In this document: piece after piece, positions 44,250 to 52,925 of the stretch | Layout: every line of letters starts with the position of its first letter | Position numbering within the stretch: the first letter of the stretch is position 1 | Program-made: the position numbers and the translations under genes | The notes under the pieces: model-generated | What the model saw: only the letters and a program-made list of their open reading frames with translations | What the model was told of the DNA's origin: nothing | Database searches by the model: none | Assembly (NCBI GenBank): GCA_963752225.1 | Contig: CAVVXS010000008.1 | Span: 124,001-188,000, forward strand | Direction: 5' to 3' | Source of the DNA: JBBROS01 sp963752225 | Lineage (GTDB): Bacteria; Pseudomonadota; Alphaproteobacteria; Acetobacterales; Acetobacteraceae | DNA: 64,000 nucleotides

Positions 44250-45896
44250 TTGTCGCTCCTGGTCGACCTGTTCGGCTACCTGTCGATCGTCCTGCATGGG
44301 CTGGTGATCGTCGCGCAGTCGATGGCGCTGGGCGGGGTGGTGTTCCTGCTGCTGCTGGCCCGCCCGTTCGAGCCGGACCTGCCGGCCGGTGCCGACTTGG
44401 TGCGGCGCACTGCCCGTATCGCCGGCTGGTCGGCGCTGGCGCTGGCGCTGGGCGAGGCGGTCACGGTGGCGATGCAGTCGGCCGTGCTGGTCGATACGCT
44501 GGAGCTGCCCTGGGGCAACGTGATCGGCGCCGGGTTCGCGGTGGCGGGGCTGGTGAAACTGACGGCGGCGCTGCTGCTGGCAGGGCTGTTGCTCGGGTCG
44601 ACGGCGCCGCCGGCGGCACCGATGCTGGGGCTATGCGCCGTGGTGCTGGCCGCCGCGGTCGCCACGACCCACGCCGCCGCCCGGCTCGACCACGTGCCGC
44701 TGCTGCTCGCGGCGACCGCGCTGCACATCGCCGGCGCCGCGATCTGGGTGGGCGGCATTCCCTGCTTCGTCATGGCGCTGGGCCGGCTGTTCGACGGCGC
44801 CGCGTTTCGCCGGGTCGGCGCCCGTTTCAGCCGCATCAGCATGGCCGGCGTCGCCTGCATCCTCCTCAGCGCCGCGACCTTCAGCGTGTTCTACATTGGC
44901 AGTTGGGGCGCGTTCTACGGCACCGCCTATGGCGTCATGGTGGGCGCCAAGGCGGCGATGTTCGGGGCGCTGCTGCTGCTCGGGCTCGGCAACTTCCTCG
45001 TCGTCGAGCGCCTGCGCCGCAACCCGGCCACCCCCGTCCTGCGCATGCGGCGCTTCGCCGAAGTCGAGATCGGCATCGGCTTCAGCATCTTCTTCGCCGC
45101 CGCCTCGCTGACGTCGGTGCCGCCTGCGGTCGACCTCACCGCCGACCGTGTCACCTGGCCCGAGATCGTCCAGCGCAACACCCCCGAGCCGCCCCGCCTG
45201 GTATCTCCCGACCACGACACGCTGGCGATCCCCGCCTTGCAGTCCAAGCTCGACGCCGAGGCGGCGAAGCAGAAAACGACGGCGACGCCGGCCTTCGTCC
45301 CCGGCTCGGGCGAGCTGCCGGTGCGCAACGCCGAGGACATCGCCTGGTCCGAGTACAATCACCATTGGTCCGGCATCTTCGTGCTGCTGATCGGCGGGCT
45401 CGGCTTGCTGCACCGGGCGGGGATCCCGTGGGCCAAGCACTGGCCCTTGGTGCTGCTGGGGATGGCGGCGTTCCTGTTCGTGCGGTCGGATCCGGAGGTG
45501 TGGCCGCTTGGCGATATCGGCTTCTGGGAGAGCTTCCGGGACGTCGAAGTGTTGCAGCACCGGGTGTTCGTGGCGCTGATCGTCGCCTTCGCGCTGTTCG
45601 AGTGGGGGGTGCGGACCGGGTGGTTCCGCACCCGGCGGCCGGCGCTGGTGTTCCCGCTGCTGACGGCACTCGGCGGCGCGTTGCTGCTGACGCACAGCCA
45701 CGCGATCGCCAACGTGAAGGATCAGCTGCTGATCGAGCTGACCCACACGCCGCTGGCCTTGGCCGGGATTTGCGGCGGCTGGGCGCGCTGGCTGGAGATC
45801 CGCGCCGACGGCCCGATCCGGCGCGCGGCGGGCTGGATCTGGCCCGTGTGCTTCATGTTCGTCGGCCTGCTGCTGCTGCTGTATCGCGAGGCCTGA
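44250..45896 (+). CDS. copD: CopD family copper-transport membrane protein, extended form
   Basis: A 548-residue membrane protein. The first part (about 1-290; eight helices) is a CopD domain. A loop of about 90 residues with a Pro-rich segment (LTADRVTWPEIVQRNTPEPP in part) follows, and then about five more helices (about 370-548) with His residues such as HSHAIANVKD and ELTHTPLALAG. Classical CopD is about 300 residues, so the C-terminal half is an extension of unclear role, possibly a second metal- or haem-binding module. TTG 44250 is the start, 4 nt after copC. Confidence 0.85.
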   Translation: MSLLVDLFGYLSIVLHGLVIVAQSMALGGVVFLLLLARPFEPDLPAGADLVRRTARIAGWSALALALGEAVTVAMQSAVLVDTLELPWGNVIGAGFAVAGLVKLTAALLLAGLLLGSTAPPAAPMLGLCAVVLAAAVATTHAAARLDHVPLLLAATALHIAGAAIWVGGIPCFVMALGRLFDGAAFRRVGARFSRISMAGVACILLSAATFSVFYIGSWGAFYGTAYGVMVGAKAAMFGALLLLGLGNFLVVERLRRNPATPVLRMRRFAEVEIGIGFSIFFAAASLTSVPPAVDLTADRVTWPEIVQRNTPEPPRLVSPDHDTLAIPALQSKLDAEAAKQKTTATPAFVPGSGELPVRNAEDIAWSEYNHHWSGIFVLLIGGLGLLHRAGIPWAKHWPLVLLGMAAFLFVRSDPEVWPLGDIGFWESFRDVEVLQHRVFVALIVAFALFEWGVRTGWFRTRRPALVFPLLTALGGALLLTHSHAIANVKDQLLIELTHTPLALAGICGGWARWLEIRADGPIRRAAGWIWPVCFMFVGLLLLLYREA

Positions 45897-46213
45897 GCGC
45901 AGCGCGGCGCTGTTCTGCGGGTGCAACGGCCAATCGTTGTCCGGTTCGTCTTGTTAGACGTGAGTTAAACGGCAATCTCGTCCGGTGCTGCGGTTGGTTT
46001 TGACGGCGAGTCACCTGAACGAGAGCCGGAATGTTTGGGCTGGTCATTTGCGTCCGCGCGTGTATTATGCGCCGACGGCTGAACTTTTCAGTCGGGGTCT
46101 GTCCCCTACGTCGTTATGCCTCGACAGGCGCGCGTCGCACCGGTTCCTCCCCAATTCGAGAAGTACGAAGGTCCCGCATGTCCGTGGGACTGCAACAGCC
46201 GTGGAGACGTTCG
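45897..46213 (+). other. 317-nt gap: probable structured leader of the cold-shock gene
   Basis: No supported gene. At 46072-46095 the leader can form CCGA-CTGAA paired with TTCAG-TCGG around a CTT loop, and at 46094-46106 GGGG-TCTGT-CCCC. The two stems share bases and so exclude each other, a layout seen in temperature-responsive leaders of cold-shock mRNAs. I do not see a convincing promoter. Confidence 0.45.
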
Positions 46214-46420
46214 ATGTCAGTTGGTACTGTGAAGTGGTTCAATGCCCAGAAGGGCTTCGGTTTCATTCAGCCGGAAGACGGCTCGAAGGACGTGTTCGTG
46301 CACATCTCCGCCGTGGAGCGCGCCGGCATGGCGACGCTGAACGAGGGTCAGAAGATGAGCTACGAACTCGAGCAGGGGCAGCAGGGTAAGACCTCCGCCG
46401 TCAACCTGAAAGCGGCCTGA
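46214..46420 (+). CDS. cold-shock protein, CspA family
   Basis: A 68-residue single cold-shock domain that binds single-stranded RNA/DNA. RNP1 is KGFGFI and RNP2 is VFVHI. Length and sequence (MSVGTVKWFNAQKGFGF...) are typical. ATG 46214 fits the family start. A long leader precedes it and a strong hairpin follows the stop. Confidence 0.95.
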   Translation: MSVGTVKWFNAQKGFGFIQPEDGSKDVFVHISAVERAGMATLNEGQKMSYELEQGQQGKTSAVNLKAA

Positions 46421-46433
46421 TTCGCCGGCTTGG

Positions 46434-46470
46434 GGGCGTGCCGGTGGCGCGCTCCCAGCCACGCCCCCCG
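46434..46470 (+). terminator. GC-rich hairpin after the cold-shock gene
   Basis: GGGGGCGTG (46434-46442) pairs with CACGCCCCC (46462-46470) around a 19-nt loop, 13 nt after the stop. There is no U-tract, so it may attenuate or stabilise the 3' end rather than fully terminate before the next small gene. Confidence 0.5.
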
Positions 46471-46491
46471 GCCTTGCCAGGAGGACAGTCC

Positions 46492-46686
46492 ATGGCACAG
46501 CACAAATATTCCGTCGGCGACCGCGTCACGTTGTTGCCCGACCGCTTGAACGCGAATGCGCGGCCCGGCGTTTATACGATCGTCCGCACCTTGCCGGTGA
46601 CCAACCAAGGTTGCCAATACCGCGCCAAAAGCGCGCTCGACACGCACGAGCGCGTCCTGGACGAGGTCCAGCTGCGCAGCGCCTGA
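46492..46686 (+). CDS. small conserved hypothetical protein
   Basis: A 64-residue hydrophilic protein that looks like a small beta-barrel (YSVGDRVTLLPDRLN, PGVYTIVRTLPV, YRAKSALDTHERVL). There is a strong AGGAGGA site 7 nt before ATG 46492. Small proteins of this kind occur next to cold-shock genes in alphaproteobacteria; role unknown. It lies between the cold-shock gene and tRNA-Leu. Confidence 0.72.
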   Translation: MAQHKYSVGDRVTLLPDRLNANARPGVYTIVRTLPVTNQGCQYRAKSALDTHERVLDEVQLRSA

Positions 46687-46702
46687 CGCGCTATTATCCC
46701 GC

Positions 46703-46732
46703 TTGACGCGGTGGACCTCGGAGGCTACTCCC
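46703..46732 (+). promoter_or_regulatory. candidate promoter of tRNA-Leu
   Basis: TTGACG at 46703-46708, then 17 nt to CTACTC at 46726-46731, about 20 nt before the tRNA 5' end. The -35 is strong and the -10 weak. Confidence 0.4.
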
Positions 46733-46751
46733 CGCGTCCACCGCACGGGAT

Positions 46752-46838
46752 GCCCAGGTGGCGGAATTGGTAGACGCGCAGGTTTCAGGTACCTGTGCCC
46801 GCAAGGGCGTGAAAGTTCGAGTCTTTTCCTGGGCACCA
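46752..46838 (+). tRNA. tRNA-Leu (anticodon CAG)
   Basis: An 87-nt class II tRNA including an encoded CCA end. The acceptor stem GCCCAGG pairs with CCTGGGC, followed by discriminator A and CCA. The anticodon arm is CAGGT-TTCAGGT-ACCTG, giving anticodon CAG at 46786-46788, which reads CTG, the dominant leucine codon of this GC-rich genome. The variable arm (GCCCGCAAGGGC) is long, as in leucine tRNAs, and the T-arm contains GTTCGAGTC. Confidence 0.96.
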
Positions 46839-46870
46839 CCTTCCTCTCCGCTCGGTGAGGAAGCCGCACC

Positions 46871-47524
46871 GTGGCGGTGACGCAGTTCCAAGCCAACGCC
46901 ACCATCCATCTCCATCGTCACGATCTGCCAGAGGGTCTGTCCCTCGGTGCCGCCGTCGCGATCGATACCGAGACGATGGGCCTGAACCCGCATCGCGACC
47001 GCCTCTGCCTCGTGCAACTGTCGGCGGGCGACGGGGTCGCGCACCTCGTGCAGCTGCTGCCCGAGCGACTGGGCGGCCGCGGCTACGACGCGCCCAACCT
47101 TGCGCGCCTCGTGGCGGATCCGAACGTCACCCGGATCATGCATTTCGCCCGCTTCGACGTCGCCGTGCTGCAGCAGGCGCTCGGCGTCACCGCGGGCCCG
47201 ACGGTCTGCACCAAGATCGCCGCCAAACTGGTCCGCACCTTCACCGAGCGCCACGGCCTGAAGGATTTGTGCCGTGACCTGCTCGGCGTCGAGATCTCCA
47301 AGCAGCAGCAATCGTCGGATTGGGGCGCCCCCGAGCTCACGCCGGAACAGTGTGCCTACGCCGCCTCGGACGTGCTGCATCTGCATGCGCTGTGGGCGCG
47401 GCTCGAGGCGCTGCTCGTGCGCGAGAATCGGCGCGAGTTGGCGCAGGCGTGCTTCGACTTCCTCCCGGCACGATGCCGGCTCGACCTGCTCGGCTACGAG
47501 GACCCCGACATCTTCCGCCATTGA
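46871..47524 (+). CDS. ribonuclease D-like 3'-5' exonuclease
   Basis: A 217-residue DEDDy exonuclease: DTET (near 32-35), the second Asp in MHFARFDVAVLQ and the Tyr/Asp motif YAASDVLHLHAL. It lacks the HRDC domains of full RNase D, which is about 370 residues, so it matches the short RNase D-like form common in alphaproteobacteria. It starts on GTG 46871, 32 nt after tRNA-Leu; a role in tRNA 3' trimming is plausible. Confidence 0.9.
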   Translation: MAVTQFQANATIHLHRHDLPEGLSLGAAVAIDTETMGLNPHRDRLCLVQLSAGDGVAHLVQLLPERLGGRGYDAPNLARLVADPNVTRIMHFARFDVAVLQQALGVTAGPTVCTKIAAKLVRTFTERHGLKDLCRDLLGVEISKQQQSSDWGAPELTPEQCAYAASDVLHLHALWARLEALLVRENRRELAQACFDFLPARCRLDLLGYEDPDIFRH

Positions 47525-47599
47525 CCGGCCGCGCCTTGCCGCCCGCTATCGCGGGACGCATGATCACTGGCAAACGAACGGGCGGAAACACCACACGCG

Positions 47600-49693
47600 A
47601 TGAGCCGCTTCTCCAGCCTCGATTCCCTGCTCAAGCCCCGCAGCGTCGCCGTGATCGGGGCCAGCGCCGACAAGACCCGGATCGGCGGCCGCCCGATCGA
47701 CTACATGCTGCAGCAGCGCTTCGCCGGCCGAATCATGCCGGTCAACCCGAACCGGCCGGAGATCCAGGGCTTGCCGGCCTTCGCCAGCATCGCCGATCTG
47801 CCGGAAACGCCCGACACCGCCATCGTCGCCGTGCCGACCGCGCTCGCGGTGCAAGCCGTGGACGAGCTCGGCGCGCGCGGCACCAAAAGCGCCATCGTGT
47901 TCACCGCGGGCTTCGCCGAGATGGACGAGCCCGGCGCCGAGGCGCAGGACCGCATGATGGACGCGGCCCGCCGCCACGGCATGCGCATCGTCGGGCCGAA
48001 CTGCCTCGGCCTGTTCAACGGCGCGATCGGTTTCTACCCGATCTTCTCCAGCAGCCTCGAGAACGGCTTCCCGAAGCCGGGCCGGATCGGCATCGCCAGC
48101 CAGAGCGGCGCCTACGGCACCCACATGTTCGCCATCGCCCGCAACCGCGGCCTCGGCACGCCGATTTGCGTCACGACCGGCAACGAAGGCGACGTCACCA
48201 TCGGCGACGTCATTGGCTGGATGGCCGAGGACCCCGGCACCGACGTGATCGCCGCCTATGCCGAGGGCATTCGCGAGGCGGACAGCTTCCTCGCTGCCCT
48301 CGATGCGGCGCGCCGGGCCAGGAAGCCGGTGGTGATGATGAAGGTCGGCACGTCGGCGGTCGGCGCCGACGCGGCGCGCAGCCACACCGCGTCGATCGCC
48401 GGCGACGATGCGGTGACCGACGCCGTGCTGCGCGAGTTCGGCGTCGTCCGCGCCCGCACCACCGAAGAGATGCTCGACATTGCCATGACCGCGACCAAGC
48501 GCATCTACCCGGTGCGCAACACGCTCGGCGTGATCACCATCAGCGGCGGCGCCGGGGTCATCATCGGCGACGCCGCCGACACGGTCGGGCTCGAGGTTCC
48601 GGCCATGCCGGAGGCGGCGCAGGCCCGGCTCAAGGCGCTGCTGCCGTTCGCCGCTCCGCGCAACCCGGTCGATTGCACCGCGCAGGCGTTCAACGACATC
48701 TCCTTGGTTGGCCGGTTCATGGACAGCATGGTCGAGGATGGCGGCTACAGCGCCGTGCTCGCCTTCTTCACCCAGGTCGGCGGCTCGCCCACCATCGCGC
48801 CGCGGTTGCGTGAGCAGCTGCGCGGCGTGCGCGAACGGCATCCGGACCGGCTGTACGTGCTGTGCGTGGTGGCCAACCCCGACCAGGTCCGCGGCTACGA
48901 GGAGGACGGGTTCGTGGTGTTCGAGGACCCGACCCGCGCGGTGGGGGCGATCCACGCCATGGGCCGCTTCGGCGCGGCGTTCGCGCAAGCGCCGGCGGCG
49001 CCGGTTGCGGGGCTCGGGCCGGTCGAGCTCCCCGCGGCCAACCCCAGCGAAGCCGAAGCCAAGCGCCTGCTCGCCGCCGCCGGCATCGCGAGTGCGCCTG
49101 AAGCCGCTTGCGCCACGGCCGACGAGGCCGCCGCCGCCGCGGCCCGGATCGGTTTCCCGGTGGTGCTGAAAATCCTGTCGCCCGACATCCTGCACAAGTC
49201 GGAGATCGGCGGCGTGCTGCTCGGCCTCGGCAGCGAAGCGGCGGTGCGTGAGGGGTTTGCCACCGTGCTCGCCCGTGCCCGCGATGCGGCGCCCGAGGCT
49301 CGGATCGAGGGCGTGCTGGTCGCCAAGCAGCTCAGCGGCGGCGTCGAGTGCATCCTCGGCATCCAGCAGGACCCGGTGTTCGGCCCCGTGGCAGTGTTCG
49401 GCCTCGGTGGCATATTCGTCGAAATCCTGCGTGACGTCGCCTTGCGCCGCTGCCCGTTCGGCGCCGAGGAGGCGGAGAGGATGATCCGCTCCATCCAGGC
49501 GGCGCCGATCCTGCTCGGCGCCCGCGGGCGGCCGCCGGTGGACATGGCCGCACTCGCCGCCATGCTGTCGCGCTTGTCGGCGTATGCGGCTGCGGCCGGG
49601 CCGCGGCTGCGCTCGATCGACCTCAACCCGGTCCTGGCGCTCCCGGATGGCGCCTACGCGGTCGACGCCGTGCTCGAGGTTGCCCCGGCATGA
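47600..49693 (+). CDS. ADP-forming acetyl/acyl-CoA synthetase family protein
   Basis: A 697-residue protein with three fused parts: an N-terminal CoA-binding Rossmann domain (SVAVIGASADKTRIGGRPI), succinyl-CoA-ligase-like middle domains with the phospho-His segment SHTASIAGDD (about 253-262), and a C-terminal ATP-grasp domain (about 475-690; VLKILSPDILHKSEIGGV). It makes acyl-CoA from an acid, or ATP from acyl-CoA. The stop overlaps the CoA-transferase start as ATGA, so it heads an acyl-CoA operon. Confidence 0.9.
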   Translation: MSRFSSLDSLLKPRSVAVIGASADKTRIGGRPIDYMLQQRFAGRIMPVNPNRPEIQGLPAFASIADLPETPDTAIVAVPTALAVQAVDELGARGTKSAIVFTAGFAEMDEPGAEAQDRMMDAARRHGMRIVGPNCLGLFNGAIGFYPIFSSSLENGFPKPGRIGIASQSGAYGTHMFAIARNRGLGTPICVTTGNEGDVTIGDVIGWMAEDPGTDVIAAYAEGIREADSFLAALDAARRARKPVVMMKVGTSAVGADAARSHTASIAGDDAVTDAVLREFGVVRARTTEEMLDIAMTATKRIYPVRNTLGVITISGGAGVIIGDAADTVGLEVPAMPEAAQARLKALLPFAAPRNPVDCTAQAFNDISLVGRFMDSMVEDGGYSAVLAFFTQVGGSPTIAPRLREQLRGVRERHPDRLYVLCVVANPDQVRGYEEDGFVVFEDPTRAVGAIHAMGRFGAAFAQAPAAPVAGLGPVELPAANPSEAEAKRLLAAAGIASAPEAACATADEAAAAAARIGFPVVLKILSPDILHKSEIGGVLLGLGSEAAVREGFATVLARARDAAPEARIEGVLVAKQLSGGVECILGIQQDPVFGPVAVFGLGGIFVEILRDVALRRCPFGAEEAERMIRSIQAAPILLGARGRPPVDMAALAAMLSRLSAYAAAAGPRLRSIDLNPVLALPDGAYAVDAVLEVAPA

Positions 49694-50370
49694 TCGACAA
49701 GCGCGTCCAGTCGATGGCCGACGCCCTTGAAGGCGTGCAGGACGGTTCGACCGTGCTGATCGGCGGCTTCGGCGCGGTCGGCCAGCCGAACGCGCTGATC
49801 GAAGGGCTGATCGAGCAGGGCGCCACCGACCTCGTCTGCGTCGCCAACAATGCCGGCACCGGCCATGCCGGGTTGGCGCGGCTGATGGAGTTGGGCCGGG
49901 TCCGCAAGATGATCTGCACCTTTCCCCGCAGCGTCGGCTCGGTGGTGTTCGAGGCACTGTACAAGGAAGGCAAGATCGAGTTGGAGATTGTCCCGCAAGG
50001 CACGCTTGCAGAGCGGATGCGCGCGGCCGGCGCCGGCATCCCCGCTTTCTTCACCGCAACCGCCGCCGGCACCCAACTCGCCCGCGGCAAGGAAACACGC
50101 ACCATCAAGGGCCGTGACTACGTGCTGGAAGAGGCGCTGCCCGGGGACGTGGCCTTGGTCGAGGCTTGGCAGGCCGACCGCTGGGGCAATCTCACCTTCC
50201 GCAGCAGCGGCCGCAACTTCAACCCGGTGATGGCGATGGCCGGCAAGCTCACCGTGGTGCAGACCCAGCACATGGTCGAACTCGGCGCGCTCGACCCTGA
50301 GGCGGTGGCGACCCCGGGCATCTTCGTGGACCGCGTGCTGCACGTTCCCTATGGCGACCCGGAGTCCTGA
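49690..50370 (+). CDS. 3-oxoacid CoA-transferase subunit A
   Basis: A 226-residue alpha subunit of a two-subunit CoA-transferase, moving CoA between an acyl-CoA (often succinyl-CoA) and a 3-oxo acid. VLIGGFGAVGQPNALIEGL is the family glycine-rich start, followed by FPRSVGSVVFEALYKEGKI and PQGTLAERMRAAGAGIPAFF. It overlaps the acyl-CoA synthetase gene by 4 nt and is followed by subunit B after 4 nt. Confidence 0.93.
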   Translation: MIDKRVQSMADALEGVQDGSTVLIGGFGAVGQPNALIEGLIEQGATDLVCVANNAGTGHAGLARLMELGRVRKMICTFPRSVGSVVFEALYKEGKIELEIVPQGTLAERMRAAGAGIPAFFTATAAGTQLARGKETRTIKGRDYVLEEALPGDVALVEAWQADRWGNLTFRSSGRNFNPVMAMAGKLTVVQTQHMVELGALDPEAVATPGIFVDRVLHVPYGDPES

Positions 50371-50374
50371 CCGC

Positions 50375-51031
50375 ATGTCCTCGACCGTGCAGCCCCGCAC
50401 CCGCACCGAGATGGCCGCCCGCGCCGCCCGCGACATCCCGGAAGGCTGGTACGTGAACCTCGGCATCGGCATGCCGACTTTGATCGCCAACCAGGTGCCA
50501 GCCGAGCGCGAGGTGGTGTTCCATAGCGAGAACGGCGTGCTCGGCATGGGCCCGGCGCCCGCGCCGGAGCAGCGCGACCCGTGGCTGATCAACGCCGGCA
50601 AGCAGCACGTGACCCTGCTGGCGGGCGGCAGCTACTGCCACCATGCCGACAGCTTCGCCATGATCCGCGGCGGTCACCTCGATCTATGCGTGCTCGGCGC
50701 GTTCGAGGTGGCGGAGAACGGCGACATCGCCAATTGGGCCACCTCGGAGAACGACACCGCCCCGGCCGTCGGCGGGGCGATGGACCTCGCCGTGGGCGCC
50801 AAGCGGCTCTGGGCGCTGATGGAGCACACCACCAAGGACGGCCGGCCCCGCCTGGTGCGCCGCTGCGCCTACCCGCTGACTGCGCCCGGCGCCGTCAACC
50901 GCGTCTATACCAACCTCGCGACGCTGGACGTGACCGCCGAGGGGTTCACCGTGGTCGACATGGTGGACGGCCTGACCGCGGACGCGCTGCAGGCCCGCAC
51001 CGATGCGCCGCTGCGGTTTCCGGCGCCCTGA
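50375..51031 (+). CDS. 3-oxoacid CoA-transferase subunit B
   Basis: A 218-residue beta subunit. The catalytic glutamate sits in FHSENGVLGMGP, where the E of ENG forms the CoA thioester. YVNLGIGMPTLIAN and GGHLDLCVLGAFEV are further family parts. ATG 50375 is 4 nt after subunit A. Whether the substrate is 3-oxoadipate, acetoacetate or another 3-oxo acid cannot be told; no ring-cleavage genes are near. Confidence 0.93.
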   Translation: MSSTVQPRTRTEMAARAARDIPEGWYVNLGIGMPTLIANQVPAEREVVFHSENGVLGMGPAPAPEQRDPWLINAGKQHVTLLAGGSYCHHADSFAMIRGGHLDLCVLGAFEVAENGDIANWATSENDTAPAVGGAMDLAVGAKRLWALMEHTTKDGRPRLVRRCAYPLTAPGAVNRVYTNLATLDVTAEGFTVVDMVDGLTADALQARTDAPLRFPAP

Positions 51032-51032
51032 C

Positions 51033-51788
51033 ATGCTGACCGAAGCCCGGGACGGCGCCACCGTCGTCCTCACCCTCGACTACCCGGCGCGGCGCAACGC
51101 CTTGGCGATGCCGATGCGCCAGGCGTTGGTGGACGCGATGGAGCGGATCGAGGCCGAGCCCGATATCCGCGCCGTCGTGCTGACCGGGGCCGGCGGCACG
51201 TTCTCGGCCGGCGGCGACATCAGCGGCATGGACGTAACCTCCATGGCCGAGGGGCGGGAGCGGTTCCGCACCACCCATCGGATGGTGCGCTTGTTGGTGA
51301 AGGCGTCGAAGCCGATCGTCGCCGCGGTGGAGGGCTACGCGGTCGGCGCCGGGCTGTCGGTCGCGCTGTGCTGCGACACGGTGGTCGCGTCGGCGGAGGC
51401 GCAGTTCGCCGCCGGCTTCGGCCGCGTCGGGCTGGTTGCCGACCTCGGCCTGCCGCACACCTTGCCGCTGCGGGTCGGTCACGGCCGTGCCCGGCAGATC
51501 CTCCTCTACGGCGAGCGGATGGGCGCCGCGGACGCGCACCGCATCGGCCTGGTCGACCACGTCGTGCCGGCCGGCACCGCGCTGGAGGCGGCGCTGGCCC
51601 GCGCCCGTTTGTTCCACGACATGGCGCCGCTACCGATCGCGCTGACGAAGCAGTTCCTGGCGGCCGGGCTGGACGCGGCGCTCGAATGGGAGCGCGACAC
51701 GCAGGCGGCCTTGTTCCTGACCGCCGACCATGCCGAGGGCAAGGCGGCGTTCCTCGAAAAACGCGGCCCGCGCTTTACCGGCCGCTAA
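51033..51788 (+). CDS. crotonase-family protein, isomerase-like
   Basis: A 251-residue crotonase. The oxyanion segment FSAGGDISGMD is present, but neither hydratase glutamate is: GAGLSVALCCD has Ser, and FGRVGLVADLGLPHTL has no Glu but a conserved Asp. This pattern fits enoyl-CoA isomerases of the PaaG/ECI kind rather than hydratases. It starts 1 nt after subunit B, so it belongs to the acyl-CoA operon. Confidence 0.87.
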   Translation: MLTEARDGATVVLTLDYPARRNALAMPMRQALVDAMERIEAEPDIRAVVLTGAGGTFSAGGDISGMDVTSMAEGRERFRTTHRMVRLLVKASKPIVAAVEGYAVGAGLSVALCCDTVVASAEAQFAAGFGRVGLVADLGLPHTLPLRVGHGRARQILLYGERMGAADAHRIGLVDHVVPAGTALEAALARARLFHDMAPLPIALTKQFLAAGLDAALEWERDTQAALFLTADHAEGKAAFLEKRGPRFTGR

Positions 51789-51789
51789 G

Positions 51790-52698
51790 ATGATGCCGAT
51801 TCAACGCCAGCGCCTCGATGCGCTGGCCGTCACGGTGATGCTCGTACTGTGCGTCCTGTGGGGCGTGCAGCAGGTCGCGAGCAAGGTGGCGTTGAGCCAG
51901 GGCATCCCGCCGATCCTGCAAGCGGTCCTGCGTTCGATGCTGGCCGGGCCGTTGCTGCTGGGATGGATCACGCTGCGCAACGGCCGGGCCGGGCTGCGCG
52001 AGCTGGTTGCGGCCGATGGGTCGGCCTGGCCCGGTTTGCTGAGCGGCCTGATGTTCGGGTTCGAGTTCATCCTGCTGTTCTCGGGCGTGCACCTGACGTC
52101 GGCCTCGCACGCGATCGTGCTTCTGTTCACCGGCGGCTTCTTTACGGCGGCCGGCACGCATTTCCTGGTCCCGGGCGAGCGGCTGAACCTGCCGCAGGCG
52201 TCGGGCTTGGCGCTCGCCTTTGCCGGTGTGGTGATCACCGTCGGGCAGGGCGACGGCACGGCCACGACCGGGGGCGACCTGCTGGTGCTCGGCAGCGCGA
52301 TGCTTTGGGGCGCAACGACCGTGCTGGTGAAGGCAAGCCGGGCGCTCCAGCGCTGCACGGCCGAAAAGGTGCTCGCCTACCAGTTGTTCGGCGCTTTGCC
52401 GCTGCTGATCGTGGCAGCGCTCGGGGCTGGCGAGGCACGGGTGCCGGATGCCTCGGCGCTTGCATGGTGGTCGTTGCTGTATCAGGGCGCCGTGGTGGCC
52501 TTTGCCAGCTATCTCGCCTGGTTCTGGCTGGTCGCCCGCTATCCGGCTGGCCGGCTTTCGGCGTTCAGCTTCTTGTCGCCGCTGTTCGGCGTGCTGGCCG
52601 CGGGCTGGATGCTGGGTGAGCCGGTGACGCCGGCGCTGCTGCTCGGGTTGGTGCTGGTCTGCGCGGGGCTATGGTTGGTCAATCGCCGTGGCGATTGA
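51790..52698 (+). CDS. DMT/EamA family transporter
   Basis: A 302-residue membrane protein with ten predicted helices as two EamA repeats (LVLCVLWGVQQVASKVAL near residue 17; second repeat from about 165). Such proteins usually export metabolites or amino acids. It starts 1 nt after the isomerase-like gene, so it may export a product or intermediate of the acyl-CoA operon. The stop lies within a perfect palindrome. Confidence 0.88.
   Translation: MMPIQRQRLDALAVTVMLVLCVLWGVQQVASKVALSQGIPPILQAVLRSMLAGPLLLGWITLRNGRAGLRELVAADGSAWPGLLSGLMFGFEFILLFSGVHLTSASHAIVLLFTGGFFTAAGTHFLVPGERLNLPQASGLALAFAGVVITVGQGDGTATTGGDLLVLGSAMLWGATTVLVKASRALQRCTAEKVLAYQLFGALPLLIVAALGAGEARVPDASALAWWSLLYQGAVVAFASYLAWFWLVARYPAGRLSAFSFLSPLFGVLAAGWMLGEPVTPALLLGLVLVCAGLWLVNRRGD
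52679..52698 (+). terminator. perfect palindrome overlapping the EamA stop
   Basis: TCAATCGCC-GT-GGCGATTGA is a 9-bp stem with a 2-nt loop ending on the TGA stop. A second partial copy (GGTCAATCGCCGCGGCG) follows at about 52704. It could terminate the acyl-CoA operon, though no U-run follows. Confidence 0.45.
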
Positions 52699-52925
52699 GG
52701 GCTGGTCAATCGCCGCGGCGTTTCGCCCTGAGCGGGACGGCAGCGGGCGGGCGCCGCACGTCCGGGAACGCAATGGTGGCGCTCGATTTACCGTCTTAAC
52801 ACCTGGCCGAACGTCGCCCAACGTTGCTTCACATAATTCGAGCACTCATGCCACGTCATGATGCGGCCTCGCAGGTGCAGCATTGTTAAGGTGAGCTCCG
52901 GAACGCTCATCGAAGGATGCTCCCC
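52699..52925. other. first part of a 470-nt gap without a firm gene
   Basis: Beyond the partial repeat copy of the EamA palindrome I see no gene. The stretch 52790-52920 is less GC-rich (CTTAACACC, CACATAATTCGAGC, GCATTGTTAAGG) and probably carries a promoter for a small plus-strand frame at 52926. The rest of the gap to 53168 contains only that frame. Confidence 0.4.

Noticed and set aside
47564..49957. 797-codon frame opposite the acyl-CoA synthetase
   Set aside because: Arg/His-rich shadow; the plus-strand protein has all family motifs.
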